A DNA stretch of 64,000 bases from an uncultured Paracoccaceae bacterium (GCA_905182165.1 CAJJAK010000001.1:62001-126000); one strand, 5' to 3'; positions 48,816-60,366 are shown, counted from the stretch's first letter. Notes: generated by a model not told the origin, from the sequence alone. A program made the numbers and translations.

Positions 48816-50795
48816 ATGGATATAGTCACACAGTTTCCACATAAAATTATTGATGAGCCAGATATGGGCATTATACTTTCAGATGGTTGTCGTCTTTCAG
48901 CAAGAGTATTTTTACCAGAGAGTGCCACAAAAATACCTTTGCCTGCAATATTAGAATATATTCCATACAGAAAAAGAGATGGTACAATAGAGCGAGATGA
49001 AATGATGCATAAATATTTTGCTGGTCGCGGCTATGTGGTTCTCAGAGTCGACATGCGTGGTAGCGGCGAAAGTCAAGGTATTATGCTTGATGAATATACA
49101 AAAGAAGAGCTCTCAGACTGTGTTGAAGTTATAAATTGGATTGCTGAACAATCTTGGTGTGATGGCAAAGTAGGTATGATGGGGAAAAGCTGGGGCGGTT
49201 TTAATTGTATTCAAGTAGCAATGCTTCAACCAGCACCACTCAAGGCAATAATAAGTGGATATTCGACCGTCGATAGATATGCAGACGATATACACTATAA
49301 GGGAGGCTGTTTACTAAATGAGAACCTTAGTTGGTCTGGTACTATGCTTTCATATTCATCAAGACCACCAGATCCATCTTTAGTTGGAGAGCAATGGCGC
49401 ACTATGTGGTTAGAGCGCTTAAACAGTATTCCACTTTATGGTGCGAAATGGATGCAACATCCTAATAAAGACGAATATTGGAAGCATGGCTCCTTATCTG
49501 AAGATTATGATAGTTTACTTGTTCCAACCTTATGCTTCGGAGGTTGGGCTGACAATTATATGAATACAGTTAGTCATTTGATAGAAAATGTAAAAAATAC
49601 CACTGTTAAGGGAATAGTTGGGCCATGGGTCCATCAGTATCCACACACTGCCGATCCATCACCACAGATAGGCTTTTTACAAGAAGCTCTACGTTGGTGG
49701 GATAAATGGTTAAAGGGCAACCCAACTGGAGTTGAAGAAGATCCAAATTACCGAATTTATTTACAAGATAGCATTCTACCAGATCGAAGAATAAAACATA
49801 GACCAGGACAGTGGATCGTAGAAAAAGATTGGCCATCAACTGAAATAAAACATGCTAAATTTTACTTAACTTCCAATGGAATCTTAGGTGGAGATGCCAG
49901 CGAGTTAAATAATATCATAAAAAGCCCTGCAACTTGTGGCTTTGGTGCCGGTAGCTATTTTCCTATGAGCAGTTCTGTACCAGAACAATCTGGTGATCAG
50001 AGGGCTGATGATGCTTATTCGCTTTGTTTTGATGACAACCCATCTAAGACAACTATAGATATAGTTGGTAGACCCAAAATTAAACTAACATTAAAATCAG
50101 ATAATCAGTGTGGTCATTTATGTGTCCGCCTATGCGATGTTTCACCTGAAGGTTCATCAACACGCATTACCTATGGCCTGTTAAACTTAGCCCATAGAGA
50201 AAGTCACGAAAACCCAACTCCAATCCCAGTAGACAAAGAGTTCTCCATAGAACTTGAGTTAGATCAAATCGCCTATCGATTATTACCAGAAAACAAGTTG
50301 CGCATCTCTTTATCAAATGCCTATTGGCCTCTGGTTTGGCCAGTAGCGGAGCAAGCAACCTTAACCTTGGTAAAAGGGGAGTTATTACTTCCTATACGTC
50401 AAAAATCTGACAAACCAGAATATGTATTTTCAGATCCAGAGGCTGCGAGTCCTTGGTCTAGAAAAATAATCAAGGAACCAAGCTATTCAAATAAAATTAT
50501 CACCGATCAAATGACTAATGCTGTAACAATAGAAATTTTTGATGATTACGGAATAGTTGAGGATAATAATCATGGCTTGCAAATAGGAACAGTTGTTCGA
50601 GAAGCTTTTTCAATACACCCTAACGACCCACTATGCGCCTCTGGACACATTCATTGGACGCAAACACTAGCTCGAAATAAATGGAATATTAGAACCGAAG
50701 CTTATACTTCACTTACATCTGACAAAAATAATTTCTATATGACTGCCAAAATAAAAGCTTTTGAAGAAGAAAAATTAATATCAATTAGAATTTAA
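48816..50795 (+). CDS. CocE/NonD-family alpha/beta hydrolase (X-Pro dipeptidyl-peptidase S15 type)
   Basis: The 659-residue enzyme has an N-terminal alpha/beta hydrolase domain with LEYIPYRKRDGT, VLRVDMRGSGESQG, the nucleophile in MMGKSWGGFNCIQ (Ser about 126) and LCFGGWADNYMNTV with a likely Asp, WVHQYPH with the His; the C-terminal part is the jelly-roll domain of S15/CocE hydrolases (IDIVGRPKIKLTLKSD; HLCVRLCDVSPEGSSTRITYG). Start ATG 48816 has GGAG 5 bases upstream. The last ~110 residues are an extra domain. It follows the dehydratase by 44 bases, perhaps in the same transcript. It probably cleaves an ester or amide. The gene is intact. Confidence 0.85.
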   Translation: MDIVTQFPHKIIDEPDMGIILSDGCRLSARVFLPESATKIPLPAILEYIPYRKRDGTIERDEMMHKYFAGRGYVVLRVDMRGSGESQGIMLDEYTKEELSDCVEVINWIAEQSWCDGKVGMMGKSWGGFNCIQVAMLQPAPLKAIISGYSTVDRYADDIHYKGGCLLNENLSWSGTMLSYSSRPPDPSLVGEQWRTMWLERLNSIPLYGAKWMQHPNKDEYWKHGSLSEDYDSLLVPTLCFGGWADNYMNTVSHLIENVKNTTVKGIVGPWVHQYPHTADPSPQIGFLQEALRWWDKWLKGNPTGVEEDPNYRIYLQDSILPDRRIKHRPGQWIVEKDWPSTEIKHAKFYLTSNGILGGDASELNNIIKSPATCGFGAGSYFPMSSSVPEQSGDQRADDAYSLCFDDNPSKTTIDIVGRPKIKLTLKSDNQCGHLCVRLCDVSPEGSSTRITYGLLNLAHRESHENPTPIPVDKEFSIELELDQIAYRLLPENKLRISLSNAYWPLVWPVAEQATLTLVKGELLLPIRQKSDKPEYVFSDPEAASPWSRKIIKEPSYSNKIITDQMTNAVTIEIFDDYGIVEDNNHGLQIGTVVREAFSIHPNDPLCASGHIHWTQTLARNKWNIRTEAYTSLTSDKNNFYMTAKIKAFEEEKLISIRI

Positions 50796-50839
50796 AGAAA
50801 CAATAAAAAGGTCTTTTCACTAAAGTGGCTTAATAATAT

Positions 50840-52849
50840 TTATCCTGTAGTAATTCTGGGTCTACCTGAAGCAGTTACAGCTATTTCAGCTTCCATAAAA
50901 ATCCGTTGATTTTCAATATTGCTGTACCTGATATCTCTTGAAACTTGTAGATCTATTTCATCTGCGCCAGACGATCTTGCTTTTTTTGAAGCTAAACTGG
51001 AAAGGTCATCTGTCAATACTTTAAGTGCCTGCCGTTCCGAAGAAAAATCTTTGGGACCAGCTTTTCCATGCAATCTAAAACAGCCCGTTGAAGGAGAAGT
51101 AACTGTTCCAACACACGTAAATGATATTCTACCAGCGACCGCACCTATTGCATTAGCTACACTGTAATGTTTTGGAATAATCATTTGCGTGGATAAAAGT
51201 TCACCAACTTTAGGGTAATAAATTTTAGCAGATGCTCCCAACCCAATTACTGGTAATCTCAATCCAAAATTAATAAAAAATGTGTTATTGTGATGTTGAA
51301 GTCCTTTATTTATCAACCAACTATCTTCAATAGAAGTATTATCAATATAATTCTCATACCCATCTTCTATTAAAGCAACGTTTATCAGAGCATCCCCAGT
51401 TTGCTTTGTTAATTGGTCAATTATCGATTGAGCCAATAAATCGGCTCCTTCACTTAAGACATCTCCTGAGCCTTTGCGACGATTAGAAAAAACTTTAAGA
51501 GCCAACCTTGAGGCTTCGGTATTCCAACGGTTAGAAATACCCAAAACATGACTAGCATCTGTTGGCGTAATCCCAGACATCATTAATACACCTCTAGAAA
51601 CTAAGCGATCAAGCGTCGCCAGCTCCAACCTATTTGAAAGCAATCCATCTAAAGGTTTTGCTTCAGTTCCAATTTTCTTTAAAAGGATAATCTCTCGATC
51701 ATTAAATTTATTAAATTTAGATTTGATTAAAGTCGGTAATACAAATTTTGCATCATACTCACCACATTTCTTTGAACTGACTTGGCTCTCTAATGTTGAA
51801 AGTACAACATCTGGCCAAGAGATAGCTGCTAAAGCTATTGGCACAATACGGGAAGGTCCTAAAGATAAACTGCCTTCCAGACCCTCACTCTGCATATGCA
51901 CCTCACTATCTCCACCAAGGCCAGTTGTATGCATAGCAACCGCTTCAACCATGGTTCGAAACTCACCAACTTTTGCACCCATTGGATCAATTTTTGGATG
52001 CCCTTTTCGCAATATAGCAATATCAGTTGTTGTTCCTCCTATATCTGAAACCACTGCATCAACTTCATTTGTCAACCATTGAGCTCCAACTATTGAGGCA
52101 GCTGGTCCCGACAGAATGGTTTCAATTGGTTTTTCTTGGGCCATTTCAGCTGAAATCAGTGCCCCGTCACCACGAACTACCATAAGTGGTGCACTCACGC
52201 CTAGGGCTTTCAATTTAGATTTACATGCATCTATCAATCTATCAATCAAACCAATTAACCGGGCATTTAAAACACTAGTAACAGCTCTTTTTGGGCCATT
52301 TAATTTAGCTGACAAATCGCTTGAGCACGTAACAGGTTTTCCAGTTTTTTCTCGGATTAAATCACGAGCCAGGATTTCATGAGCAGGATTCCGCGTAGCA
52401 AAACTTGACACAACAGCAAAAGCAGTAACCTCATCTCCCCAACCGTCTATTGAATCGCCTATTTTACTCAAATCTAAGGAAGATTTTTCTTCTCCTGAAT
52501 GTGTATGCCCCCCATCTACAATTATGATTGGATCTCCTTTCATGGCTTTGGCTAAGCCATGTCGCTGCAAATCTTGATTTGAAAATCCGATAGCCACCAA
52601 ACCAACTTTTTCACCTTGCCCCTCCACTAGTGCATTTGTCGCCAGAGTTGTTGATAAAGATGCCATGGCAATTTCTGAGGGTTTCTTGGTGCTTTTCGTT
52701 AAAACAGCCTGAACTGCTTCTCCAATTCCAATCGATAAATCATATTTTGTCGTTAGCGCCTTAGAAGAAGCTATTATATTTTTATCATCTTCCATCAGAA
52801 CAGCATCTGTATATGTGCCACCAGTATCTACACCCAATAAAATTGCCAT
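50840..52849 (-). CDS. Hydantoinase/oxoprolinase family protein HyuA
   Basis: The 669-residue protein opens with ILLGVDTGGTYTDAVLMED, the actin-like ATPase motif of the family, then SLSTTLATNALVEGQG, LMVVRGDGALISAEMA, SGPAASIVGAQWL, VSDIGGTTTDIAILRKG and HTTGLGGDSEVHM. These belong to HyuA, the ATP-dependent 5-oxoprolinase or N-methylhydantoinase A subunit; the partner HyuB is missing from both sides, so it may act alone or with a distant subunit. It is intact and convergent with the CocE hydrolase gene. The 235 bases upstream contain a 13-base palindrome and the divergent crotonase promoter. Confidence 0.87.
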   Translation of the reverse strand: MAILLGVDTGGTYTDAVLMEDDKNIIASSKALTTKYDLSIGIGEAVQAVLTKSTKKPSEIAMASLSTTLATNALVEGQGEKVGLVAIGFSNQDLQRHGLAKAMKGDPIIIVDGGHTHSGEEKSSLDLSKIGDSIDGWGDEVTAFAVVSSFATRNPAHEILARDLIREKTGKPVTCSSDLSAKLNGPKRAVTSVLNARLIGLIDRLIDACKSKLKALGVSAPLMVVRGDGALISAEMAQEKPIETILSGPAASIVGAQWLTNEVDAVVSDIGGTTTDIAILRKGHPKIDPMGAKVGEFRTMVEAVAMHTTGLGGDSEVHMQSEGLEGSLSLGPSRIVPIALAAISWPDVVLSTLESQVSSKKCGEYDAKFVLPTLIKSKFNKFNDREIILLKKIGTEAKPLDGLLSNRLELATLDRLVSRGVLMMSGITPTDASHVLGISNRWNTEASRLALKVFSNRRKGSGDVLSEGADLLAQSIIDQLTKQTGDALINVALIEDGYENYIDNTSIEDSWLINKGLQHHNNTFFINFGLRLPVIGLGASAKIYYPKVGELLSTQMIIPKHYSVANAIGAVAGRISFTCVGTVTSPSTGCFRLHGKAGPKDFSSERQALKVLTDDLSSLASKKARSSGADEIDLQVSRDIRYSNIENQRIFMEAEIAVTASGRPRITTG

Positions 52850-52915
52850 ATTTCCTATTCCAAATTATTAAAAAAATATTTTAAACAGCCCTTCAAATTA
52901 TACCATCTAAAAATA

Positions 52916-52928
52916 ACCAAAATTTGGT
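52916..52928. promoter_or_regulatory. 13-base palindrome between hyuA-like and crotonase genes
   Basis: ACCAAAATTTGGT is a perfect dyad with one central base, 67 bases upstream of the HyuA start and 157 bases upstream of the crotonase start. It could be an operator, but short AT-rich palindromes arise by chance in DNA of this composition. Confidence 0.2.
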
Positions 52929-53084
52929 AATATTACGACATAAAAAATAAATTTATTTATCTTTTCAATTCATTAGCTGTTTACACAGTAACTATCATTC
53001 ATAAAACCTCTTTAAGATAGTTCTCTGTTCCTTTAACTCATTAAATGAATGCATATGAAAAATAACTTACTCTAGGATAAGAAG

Positions 53085-53879
53085 ATGAATAATATTGTAA
53101 ATTTGGAAATTTCTAATCACATAGCAACTGTCACACTAAACAGACCAGAGAAGAAGAATGCACTTTCAAAAGATATGTTTAATGCCATATCTCTTGTTGG
53201 TGAAAACTTGAAACGTGAAAAATCAGTTCGAGTAATCATCTTAACAGGTGCGGGAAGTGATTTTTGCAGCGGCCTAGATACTTCAACTTTTAGCGAATGG
53301 GCCACTGATTTTGGGCAAGTGCGCAACGACCTGACAAGTAGACCAGTTGGTGAAGACGCTAATTGGTTTCAAAAACCCTGTTATGTTTGGCAAGAAATTG
53401 AAGTGCCAGTTATTGCCGCTATTAAAGGAGTCGCATTTGGTGGTGGAATTCAACTAGCACTAGCTGCTGATTTTCGCATTGCTCAACCTAATTCACAATT
53501 TTCGATTATGGAGTCCAAGTGGGGAATAATTCCAGATCTGGGTATCACTCAAAACCTTCCCAAATTAACCAGAGCTGATGTTGCTAAAGAATTAATCATG
53601 ACAGGTAGAATTTTTGATGGCACCGAAGCTTTAGACCTTGGCCTCATAACTAAAGTTAATAAAGACCCATTAGGGGCCGCCAATGAATTTGCTAAGTTAT
53701 TGATTGGGAAATCACCAGACGTATTAAAAGGTGCAAAAAAATTAATAGAACAGTCTTGGGTCGCTCCAAATGGTAAAGGACTGGAAATCGAATCTGACAT
53801 TCAAAGTAGGATTATGGGTTATGAAAATAATATGGAGGCTGTCATGGCCACAATTCAAAAAAGGGAAGGCAAAATTTAA
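53085..53879 (+). CDS. Enoyl-CoA hydratase/isomerase family protein (crotonase)
   Basis: The 264-residue crotonase has ATVTLNRPEKKNALSKDM, oxyanion-hole blocks DFCSGLD and GVAFGGGIQLALAADFRIA, and MESKWGIIPDLGITQNLPKL. The catalytic acid expected after the second oxyanion loop is not the typical hydratase Glu, so an isomerase or hydrolase activity is possible. It is transcribed alone from the gap shared with hyuA and is intact; the downstream ghrA gene is convergent. It likely acts in acyl-CoA catabolism in the cytoplasm. Confidence 0.85.
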   Translation: MNNIVNLEISNHIATVTLNRPEKKNALSKDMFNAISLVGENLKREKSVRVIILTGAGSDFCSGLDTSTFSEWATDFGQVRNDLTSRPVGEDANWFQKPCYVWQEIEVPVIAAIKGVAFGGGIQLALAADFRIAQPNSQFSIMESKWGIIPDLGITQNLPKLTRADVAKELIMTGRIFDGTEALDLGLITKVNKDPLGAANEFAKLLIGKSPDVLKGAKKLIEQSWVAPNGKGLEIESDIQSRIMGYENNMEAVMATIQKREGKI

Positions 53880-53893
53880 GTAATTTAGAAAAA

Positions 53894-54832
53894 TTAATAC
53901 CCTTCTACTCTATCAACTAAATTCAAAAGACCTAGGCCATTTTCACTTCTAAAAATATTTTCTGCAATACTTTTTGATGAGGTTTGAGGCCTTGTTTCTG
54001 CTGCTATGTGAGGAGTGACAGTCACATTTGCATGCGCCCAAAAAATATGGCTGCTGGGCAATGGTTCCTTACTAAATACATCTAAAGTTGCAGCAGCAAC
54101 CGTACCTTTATCAATAAAAGAAATTAATGCCTCATCATCAATTAATGAACCACGACCAGCATTTATAATGAAAATACCTTTTTTCACTTTTGCAAGTGTC
54201 TTAGAATTAAGTATATATTTTGTTTTGTCTGTTAAAGGTAATAAAAGTATTAAGATATCAGAGGTTTTTAAGACTTTATCAAAACCTTTATCTCCTGACA
54301 GGCATTCAATATTTGGGATTTTTTTCTCAGTTCGGCTCCATCCCTGCACATTAAAGTTGAGTTCTCTTAATTTTAGTGCGCACGCTGAGCCCAAGGCACC
54401 CAAGCCTAGGAGACCAATGGTTCTATCCCGTGCTAAATTAGGCACCATCGTATCATGGCGCCAAACCCCATCTTGCTTACTTATCTGCTTATCCAAGTTA
54501 ATATGATATCTTAGTGAATGGGTGACAATATATTCAACCATTCCCTCAGTTAAGCCTTCATCAACCATGCGACACAGTGGTTGAGATAACGTTTTGTTTG
54601 AGACAGTATTTTCGACACCAGCCCATAAACTTAAAATTGCTTTAACATTTGGAAAGATCGAGAAATCATTAAAAGGACCATTTGGAGCATAAATTATATA
54701 ATCCACTTCGCCCAGGTCAGTAAAATTGCACTTCAATGAAACATTCAATCGTCTTTGATGAAAAAAACTTTGGTGATAATCCGGCCATGATTTTTCAGTT
54801 CCCGCATATAAAACATTAATTTTCATTTTCAT
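53894..54832 (-). CDS. ghrA: Glyoxylate/hydroxypyruvate reductase A-like dehydrogenase
   Basis: The 312-residue D-isomer 2-hydroxyacid dehydrogenase has LSLWAGVENTVSNKTL, the NAD(P) motif IGLLGLGALGSACALKL, GWSRTEKKIPNI, NAGRGSLIDDEAL with catalytic Arg and the TPHIAAET His. These fit GhrA, which reduces glyoxylate and hydroxypyruvate with NADPH. Its ATG overlaps the rodA stop (ATGA), which keeps it in the elongasome operon as in many Rhodobacterales. The gene is intact. Confidence 0.87.
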   Translation of the reverse strand: MKMKINVLYAGTEKSWPDYHQSFFHQRRLNVSLKCNFTDLGEVDYIIYAPNGPFNDFSIFPNVKAILSLWAGVENTVSNKTLSQPLCRMVDEGLTEGMVEYIVTHSLRYHINLDKQISKQDGVWRHDTMVPNLARDRTIGLLGLGALGSACALKLRELNFNVQGWSRTEKKIPNIECLSGDKGFDKVLKTSDILILLLPLTDKTKYILNSKTLAKVKKGIFIINAGRGSLIDDEALISFIDKGTVAAATLDVFSKEPLPSSHIFWAHANVTVTPHIAAETRPQTSSKSIAENIFRSENGLGLLNLVDRVEGY

Positions 54833-55969
54833 CTCGCTTTATGTATTGCCGCACTTTGAATTAGGCCGAAAGCGATCATTAGTACAAACATCGCTGAACC
54901 ACCATAACTAACAAGTGGCAGTGGAACCCCTACTACCGGCAACATACCCATAACCATAGCCATGTTAACCGCAAAATACAGAAAAAATGTCATATTAAGT
55001 CCAGAAACTACTAAGCCAGAATAACGATCCTTACTCCCAAAAGCGACAATACCACAAAAGATAATCATCAAGAAATACAAACCAAGTAGTGATAAACCAC
55101 CTATAAATCCAAATTCTTCAGCCAAAGTTGTGAAAATAAAATCAGTATGCTTTTCCGGTAAAAAATTTAAGCGACTCTGCGTTCCCTGCATAAAACCTCT
55201 TCCAGAAAATCCACCAGATCCAAGAGCAATTTTTGACTGTGTTATATGATACCCCGCACCTAACGGATCATTTGCAGGATCTAAAAATGTATCAATGCGT
55301 CTATATTGATAATTTTTTAAAATTTGAAACTCTGTACCTCTGAAGTGAAAAATAGAAAATACAAAAGTAAATACGCCTAATCCAGATATTAGAAAGTAAA
55401 TCCAACTAACGCCCGCAATAAACATAACAGTTAATCCACCAACTAAAATGAGAAGTGCAGTTCCTAAGTCTGGTTGTCTTAAAACCATTAAAACTGGTAA
55501 AATTATTATTAATAATGGAAGAATAACCCAGAAAATATTTGACACTTTGTTGCGGGGCAACCAATCGTAATAACTTGCTAAGAACATTACAACAGTAAGC
55601 TTAGTAACCTCCGATGGTTGTAGCCTCATAAATCCTAAATCTATCCACCGCACTGCACCCATGCCAGAAACGCCAAAAAATTCTACAGCCAATAATAGTA
55701 TAATTGATATAAAGTAAGCTAATCCACTTATATTCCGCCAAAACCATATTGGAATAAAAGCAATTATCAACATTAAGAAAAAGCCAATAGAAAACCTTAT
55801 CATTTGCACTTTAGCCCACGGTTCAATCGAACCTCCAGCTACTGAAAATAACATTAAGAATCCAATTGAAGCAATTGCTATCAATAGGATTATGATAGGC
55901 AAGTTTATATAGGCTAAACGGTTAAAGCCAGTTGGGAATTTTACGAACAGAATACTCAAGATAACTCAT
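54829..55969 (-). CDS. rodA: SEDS glycosyltransferase RodA, one frameshift
   Basis: RodA polymerises glycan strands for side-wall growth with PBP2. About ten helices; markers are SIGFLMLFSVAGGS, RQPDLGTALLILVGGLTVMF, DPLGAGYHITQSKIALGSGGF and LPLVSYGGSAMFV. The true start is ATG 55967-55969 (MSYLEYSVRKIP), overlapping the mrdA stop by 4 bases; an extra C near 55934 shifts the frame before TGFNRLAYINLP. The TTG start of the unshifted frame is therefore rejected. Restored length about 380 residues. Confidence 0.92.
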
Positions 55970-57883
55970 GCATTACCTTTATTCATACTAGGTTTCAAAA
56001 TTGGATTTAAATTTAATTTCTCTAATCTTTTCTTTATCTCAGGCCTCTGGTCAATTGGGTAAGCCTCTAATGGCGGAACTTTTCCATATAATGCTCGCAG
56101 CATTATATCCCTTGCGATAGGTGCTGCTACTTTAGAACCCCCACCTCCATGTTCGACGACAACGGCGATCGCATATTCAGGTTTCTCGTAAGGAGCATAA
56201 CCCACAAACAATGCATGATCACGCTTTTTCCAAGGTAATTTTTCATTAGGGATAACACCAGTTTTGCGCTCTTTTTTCGTAATATTCCGAACTTGGGAAG
56301 TTCCTGTTTTCGCAGCCATCAAAATTTCATTTATTGCCATCTTTGACTTTCGGGCAGTTCCCTTTATTCCGTTTGAAACGTCATACATACCCTTCCTAAC
56401 AAGATCTAGAGAATACGGGTTAATATCCAATTCGTTTTGCTTTACCACTTGTTGATCAAGTCCATCTATTCGTTTTATCAATCTCGGTTGCACAGATTTT
56501 CCACTAGCTATTCGGGACGCCATTACTGCTAGTTGCATCGGAGAAGATAAAACATAACCTTGCCCAATCCCAACGTTTAAGGAGATCGTTTATGAACGCG
56601 ACTGAAGGTCAACTTTTTGTTGGAGAAAGTGGAACAGAGCTATTATTTAGACTTATAATTAAAACTGCCAGAGATTTATTAATTGTAATTTTTTCAATTC
56701 CAACTCTTAAAGCAATTTCATAAAAAAATACATCACATGATTGTTCTAATGCTTGCCGTAGCGACATTTGAGCATGCCCCAAACGTTTCCAACAATGAAA
56801 TTTTCGATCAGCTAATTCTATATGACCCTCACATTTAATTTTCTCATCAGCTCGAATTACTCCAGCCTCCAAAGCTGCTAAAGCTATCACCATCTTAAAT
56901 GTTGACCCTGGGGGATAAATACCCTGAACACTCTTATCAGCCAAGGGCCTGAACTCATTATCTCTCAGGTCTTCATAATCACTGAACGAAATTCCTTCAA
57001 CAAAAAGATTTGTATTAAAACTTGGTGAGGAGGCCATTGATAGTAAGTCTCCATTATCAATTCTCATTAAAACTGCAGAGGCACTTTTATCTCCCAGACG
57101 AGCCAAGGAAAAATTTTGCAACCCAGTATCAATTGTCATCTGAATATCTTTACCAGCCAAACCACTATTTCTACTTAGCTCTCGAATTACTCGCCCTTGT
57201 GCATTCACCTCAATGCGTTTTGTGCCAGCATTTCCACGCAAAGTTTGCTCCAGCTTAGCTTCGACTCCAGTTTTTCCAATTTGAAATCGAGGGATTTTCA
57301 ACAAAGGATCATTGTCATCCCTATTTTTTAAATCAAAATCACTGACCGGCCCAACGTAACCGAGTAAATGGGCATAATCAGCACCCCTTGGATAATATCG
57401 AGATGATCCAACATCCGCTGTTAAACCAGGCAAAACTGGTGCATTTGCAGAAAGCTTCGCTACATCAGCCCAAGATAGGTTATTAAGAATTGTAATTGGA
57501 ACAAATGGACTGTGATTCAATATTAAAATTTTAATGCGTCCTCTTCTAGAATCAGAGATACCAAGTAAAATCTGTATTTTATCTAAAACATCATCTAAGT
57601 TCTTCACATCTTCTCTGATAATTACTACCCTATAGTTCTGAACATTATTAGCTATAAGCAGTCCATCTCTATCATATATTAAGCCCCTTAAAGGAGGAAC
57701 AAGTCTAACATTAATCCTATTTTCCTCCGCTAATAAACGGAATTGATCAGATTGTTTTACTTGTAAAAATTGCATTCTAGTCGCTAACCCTAAAGCAACT
57801 ATACCTTGCACAGCAAATAACAAAACGCCTCGGCGCACCATACTTTTAGCCGCAAGAGAAGGGTCTAAATTTTTGTCTTTCAT
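55966..57883 (-). CDS. mrdA: Penicillin-binding protein 2 (MrdA), frameshifted
   Basis: PBP2 is the class B transpeptidase of the elongasome. It has a short cytoplasmic N-terminus, one helix (VLLFAVQGIVALGLATRMQFL), the pedestal domain (RVVIIREDVKNLDDVLDK) and the transpeptidase with STFK in YPPGSTFKMVIAL, SCDVFFYE (SxN/D motif) and AAKTGTSQV. Between about 56540 and 56680 frame is lost several times and residues between EKITI and AVMASRIASGK are poorly readable, so the local sequence is unreliable. Its ATG overlaps the mreD stop, and its stop overlaps the rodA start, so all are coupled. Confidence 0.92.
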
Positions 57884-58404
57884 ATTTTTTTTCGCATAAA
57901 TGGGCTATGTTGGCTTTGCTTATCAAACCCCACTATCAAAAAGCTCAAACAAAAAATAACTGGATAGGTTAATATCGTTATTAAAGCCCAAATTATATAT
58001 TGCCAAAAGTTAGATTGTGGAACCAACAAAACATTTAAAATTATCATATATGAAAAAATACCTGATGAAATTAAAAATGAAATAAAGAACCAAGTAGTAA
58101 TAAAATTGGAATCTTTATAACGCCAATATTGAGTCTTTGCGAATTCAGATATTATTATCACAATAACAGTCCACAGACCGATTGGGCGATTAAACAAAAA
58201 ATCACAAAACAAAAAAACAATGGCAATAAGTATAGTTGGTAAAACGTCCGGCCTTCGAAAGATAATAGCTAAAGTCAAACAAAGCAAAAATTCTGGGGTT
58301 GGCAACCCTTGTGACAAAGAGTTCTGTGGCGCTATTAACCAAACAATGAGCAATAGACTTATTAAGAGATAGAGAATTCTTTGGCGCCATAGTGCATTAA
58401 TCAT
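57880..58404 (-). CDS. mreD: Rod shape-determining protein MreD
   Basis: The 174-residue protein has about five transmembrane helices (ILYLLISLLLIVWLIAPQN; FLLCLTLAIIFRRPDVLPTILIA) and the family-typical acidic/aromatic spacing, e.g. PTPEFLLCL. MreD belongs to the elongasome at the inner membrane. It starts at ATG 58404, overlapping the mreC end by 8 bases, and overlaps mrdA by 4 at its end. The gene is intact. Confidence 0.88.
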   Translation of the reverse strand: MINALWRQRILYLLISLLLIVWLIAPQNSLSQGLPTPEFLLCLTLAIIFRRPDVLPTILIAIVFLFCDFLFNRPIGLWTVIVIIISEFAKTQYWRYKDSNFITTWFFISFLISSGIFSYMIILNVLLVPQSNFWQYIIWALITILTYPVIFCLSFLIVGFDKQSQHSPFMRKKI

Positions 58405-59302
58405 TTAAGGTGTCCTTATCTTCAGAAGAATCCTTTTTAATTAATTCCGTTCCAATTAACATTTTACTTTCTTGAATTGTTTCAATTGGAATCATTCGCA
58501 GAACTCGAAGAAAAGCGAGCCTTTTGTAGTCAGCAGATAAACTTACTCTTTTTCTACCTGTTGAGTCTTTCACTACGCTACCTATTAATAAGCCTTTTGG
58601 AAAAACCTGTCCATCTCCTGATGTAATTACTCGATCACCCGCACCTACACGATCAGCTTTACTTATCAATTCCAAAGCAGGAAACATTGTATTATCCCCA
58701 TGCATAATGGCTTTTTCACCTGATGGTTGTATCGAAACTGCCACTTTACTTGAAGTGTCGGTTAAAAGCATTACCAGCGCAGTTGATTTTCCAACTCCGG
58801 TGATGCGCCCTACGAGCCCTAACCCATCAGTGGCAGCCCATCCATTCTTGATACCGTCTTTCGCACCAATATTTATCAAAACATGTTGTCGGAATCCAGA
58901 ACCTGTGTCTGCTAGCACTATTCCTGTAGTATATGGTAACTTAAGATCTAATTTTACCTTATTCAAATCCAATAATTTTGCATATTTAGCTTCCCACTGG
59001 ATAGCTTGTTCCTTCCAATGTTTTAACTGCTGGATTTCTTTGTTTAATTCATTATTTAATTCAAATATGTTAGAATAAGATCTGAAATCTAACGCAATAT
59101 TTTGCAAAGTGGTTAGAGGGGTCAGTATAAAACTAAAATTTGGAACAAACTTATCGACTACTGCTAATCGAATTGTTTCTGCTCGAGGATTATCTAATCT
59201 CCAAAGTAAAAAAAGTATAAGACAAAAAATAATAGATATGACAGTTAATACCCGCCTAAATCGACCAGTATAATTACTATCTTCATGATTATTACGAGCC
59301 AA
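58397..59302 (-). CDS. mreC: Rod shape-determining protein MreC
   Basis: MreC has an N-terminal helix (VLTVISIIFCLILFLLWRL), a coiled coil (NNELNKEIQQLKHWKEQAIQ region) and a periplasmic beta domain (LINIGAKDGIKNGWAATDG; LVGRITGVGKSTALVMLLTD; GDRVITSGDGQVFPKGLLIG). It organises the elongasome and activates PBP2. The 301-residue gene is intact and lies between mreB, 20 bases upstream, and mreD, which it overlaps. Confidence 0.92.
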   Translation of the reverse strand: MARNNHEDSNYTGRFRRVLTVISIIFCLILFLLWRLDNPRAETIRLAVVDKFVPNFSFILTPLTTLQNIALDFRSYSNIFELNNELNKEIQQLKHWKEQAIQWEAKYAKLLDLNKVKLDLKLPYTTGIVLADTGSGFRQHVLINIGAKDGIKNGWAATDGLGLVGRITGVGKSTALVMLLTDTSSKVAVSIQPSGEKAIMHGDNTMFPALELISKADRVGAGDRVITSGDGQVFPKGLLIGSVVKDSTGRKRVSLSADYKRLAFLRVLRMIPIETIQESKMLIGTELIKKDSSEDKDTLND

Positions 59303-59322
59303 AGTTTCCCCTAAATTAAAAT

Positions 59323-60366
<1,044 letters not shown>

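Noticed and set aside
55935..55959. TTG start for rodA
   Set aside because: The ATG at 55967-55969 gives the family N-terminus MSYLEY and a four-base overlap with mrdA; the TTG frame is an artefact of an extra base.
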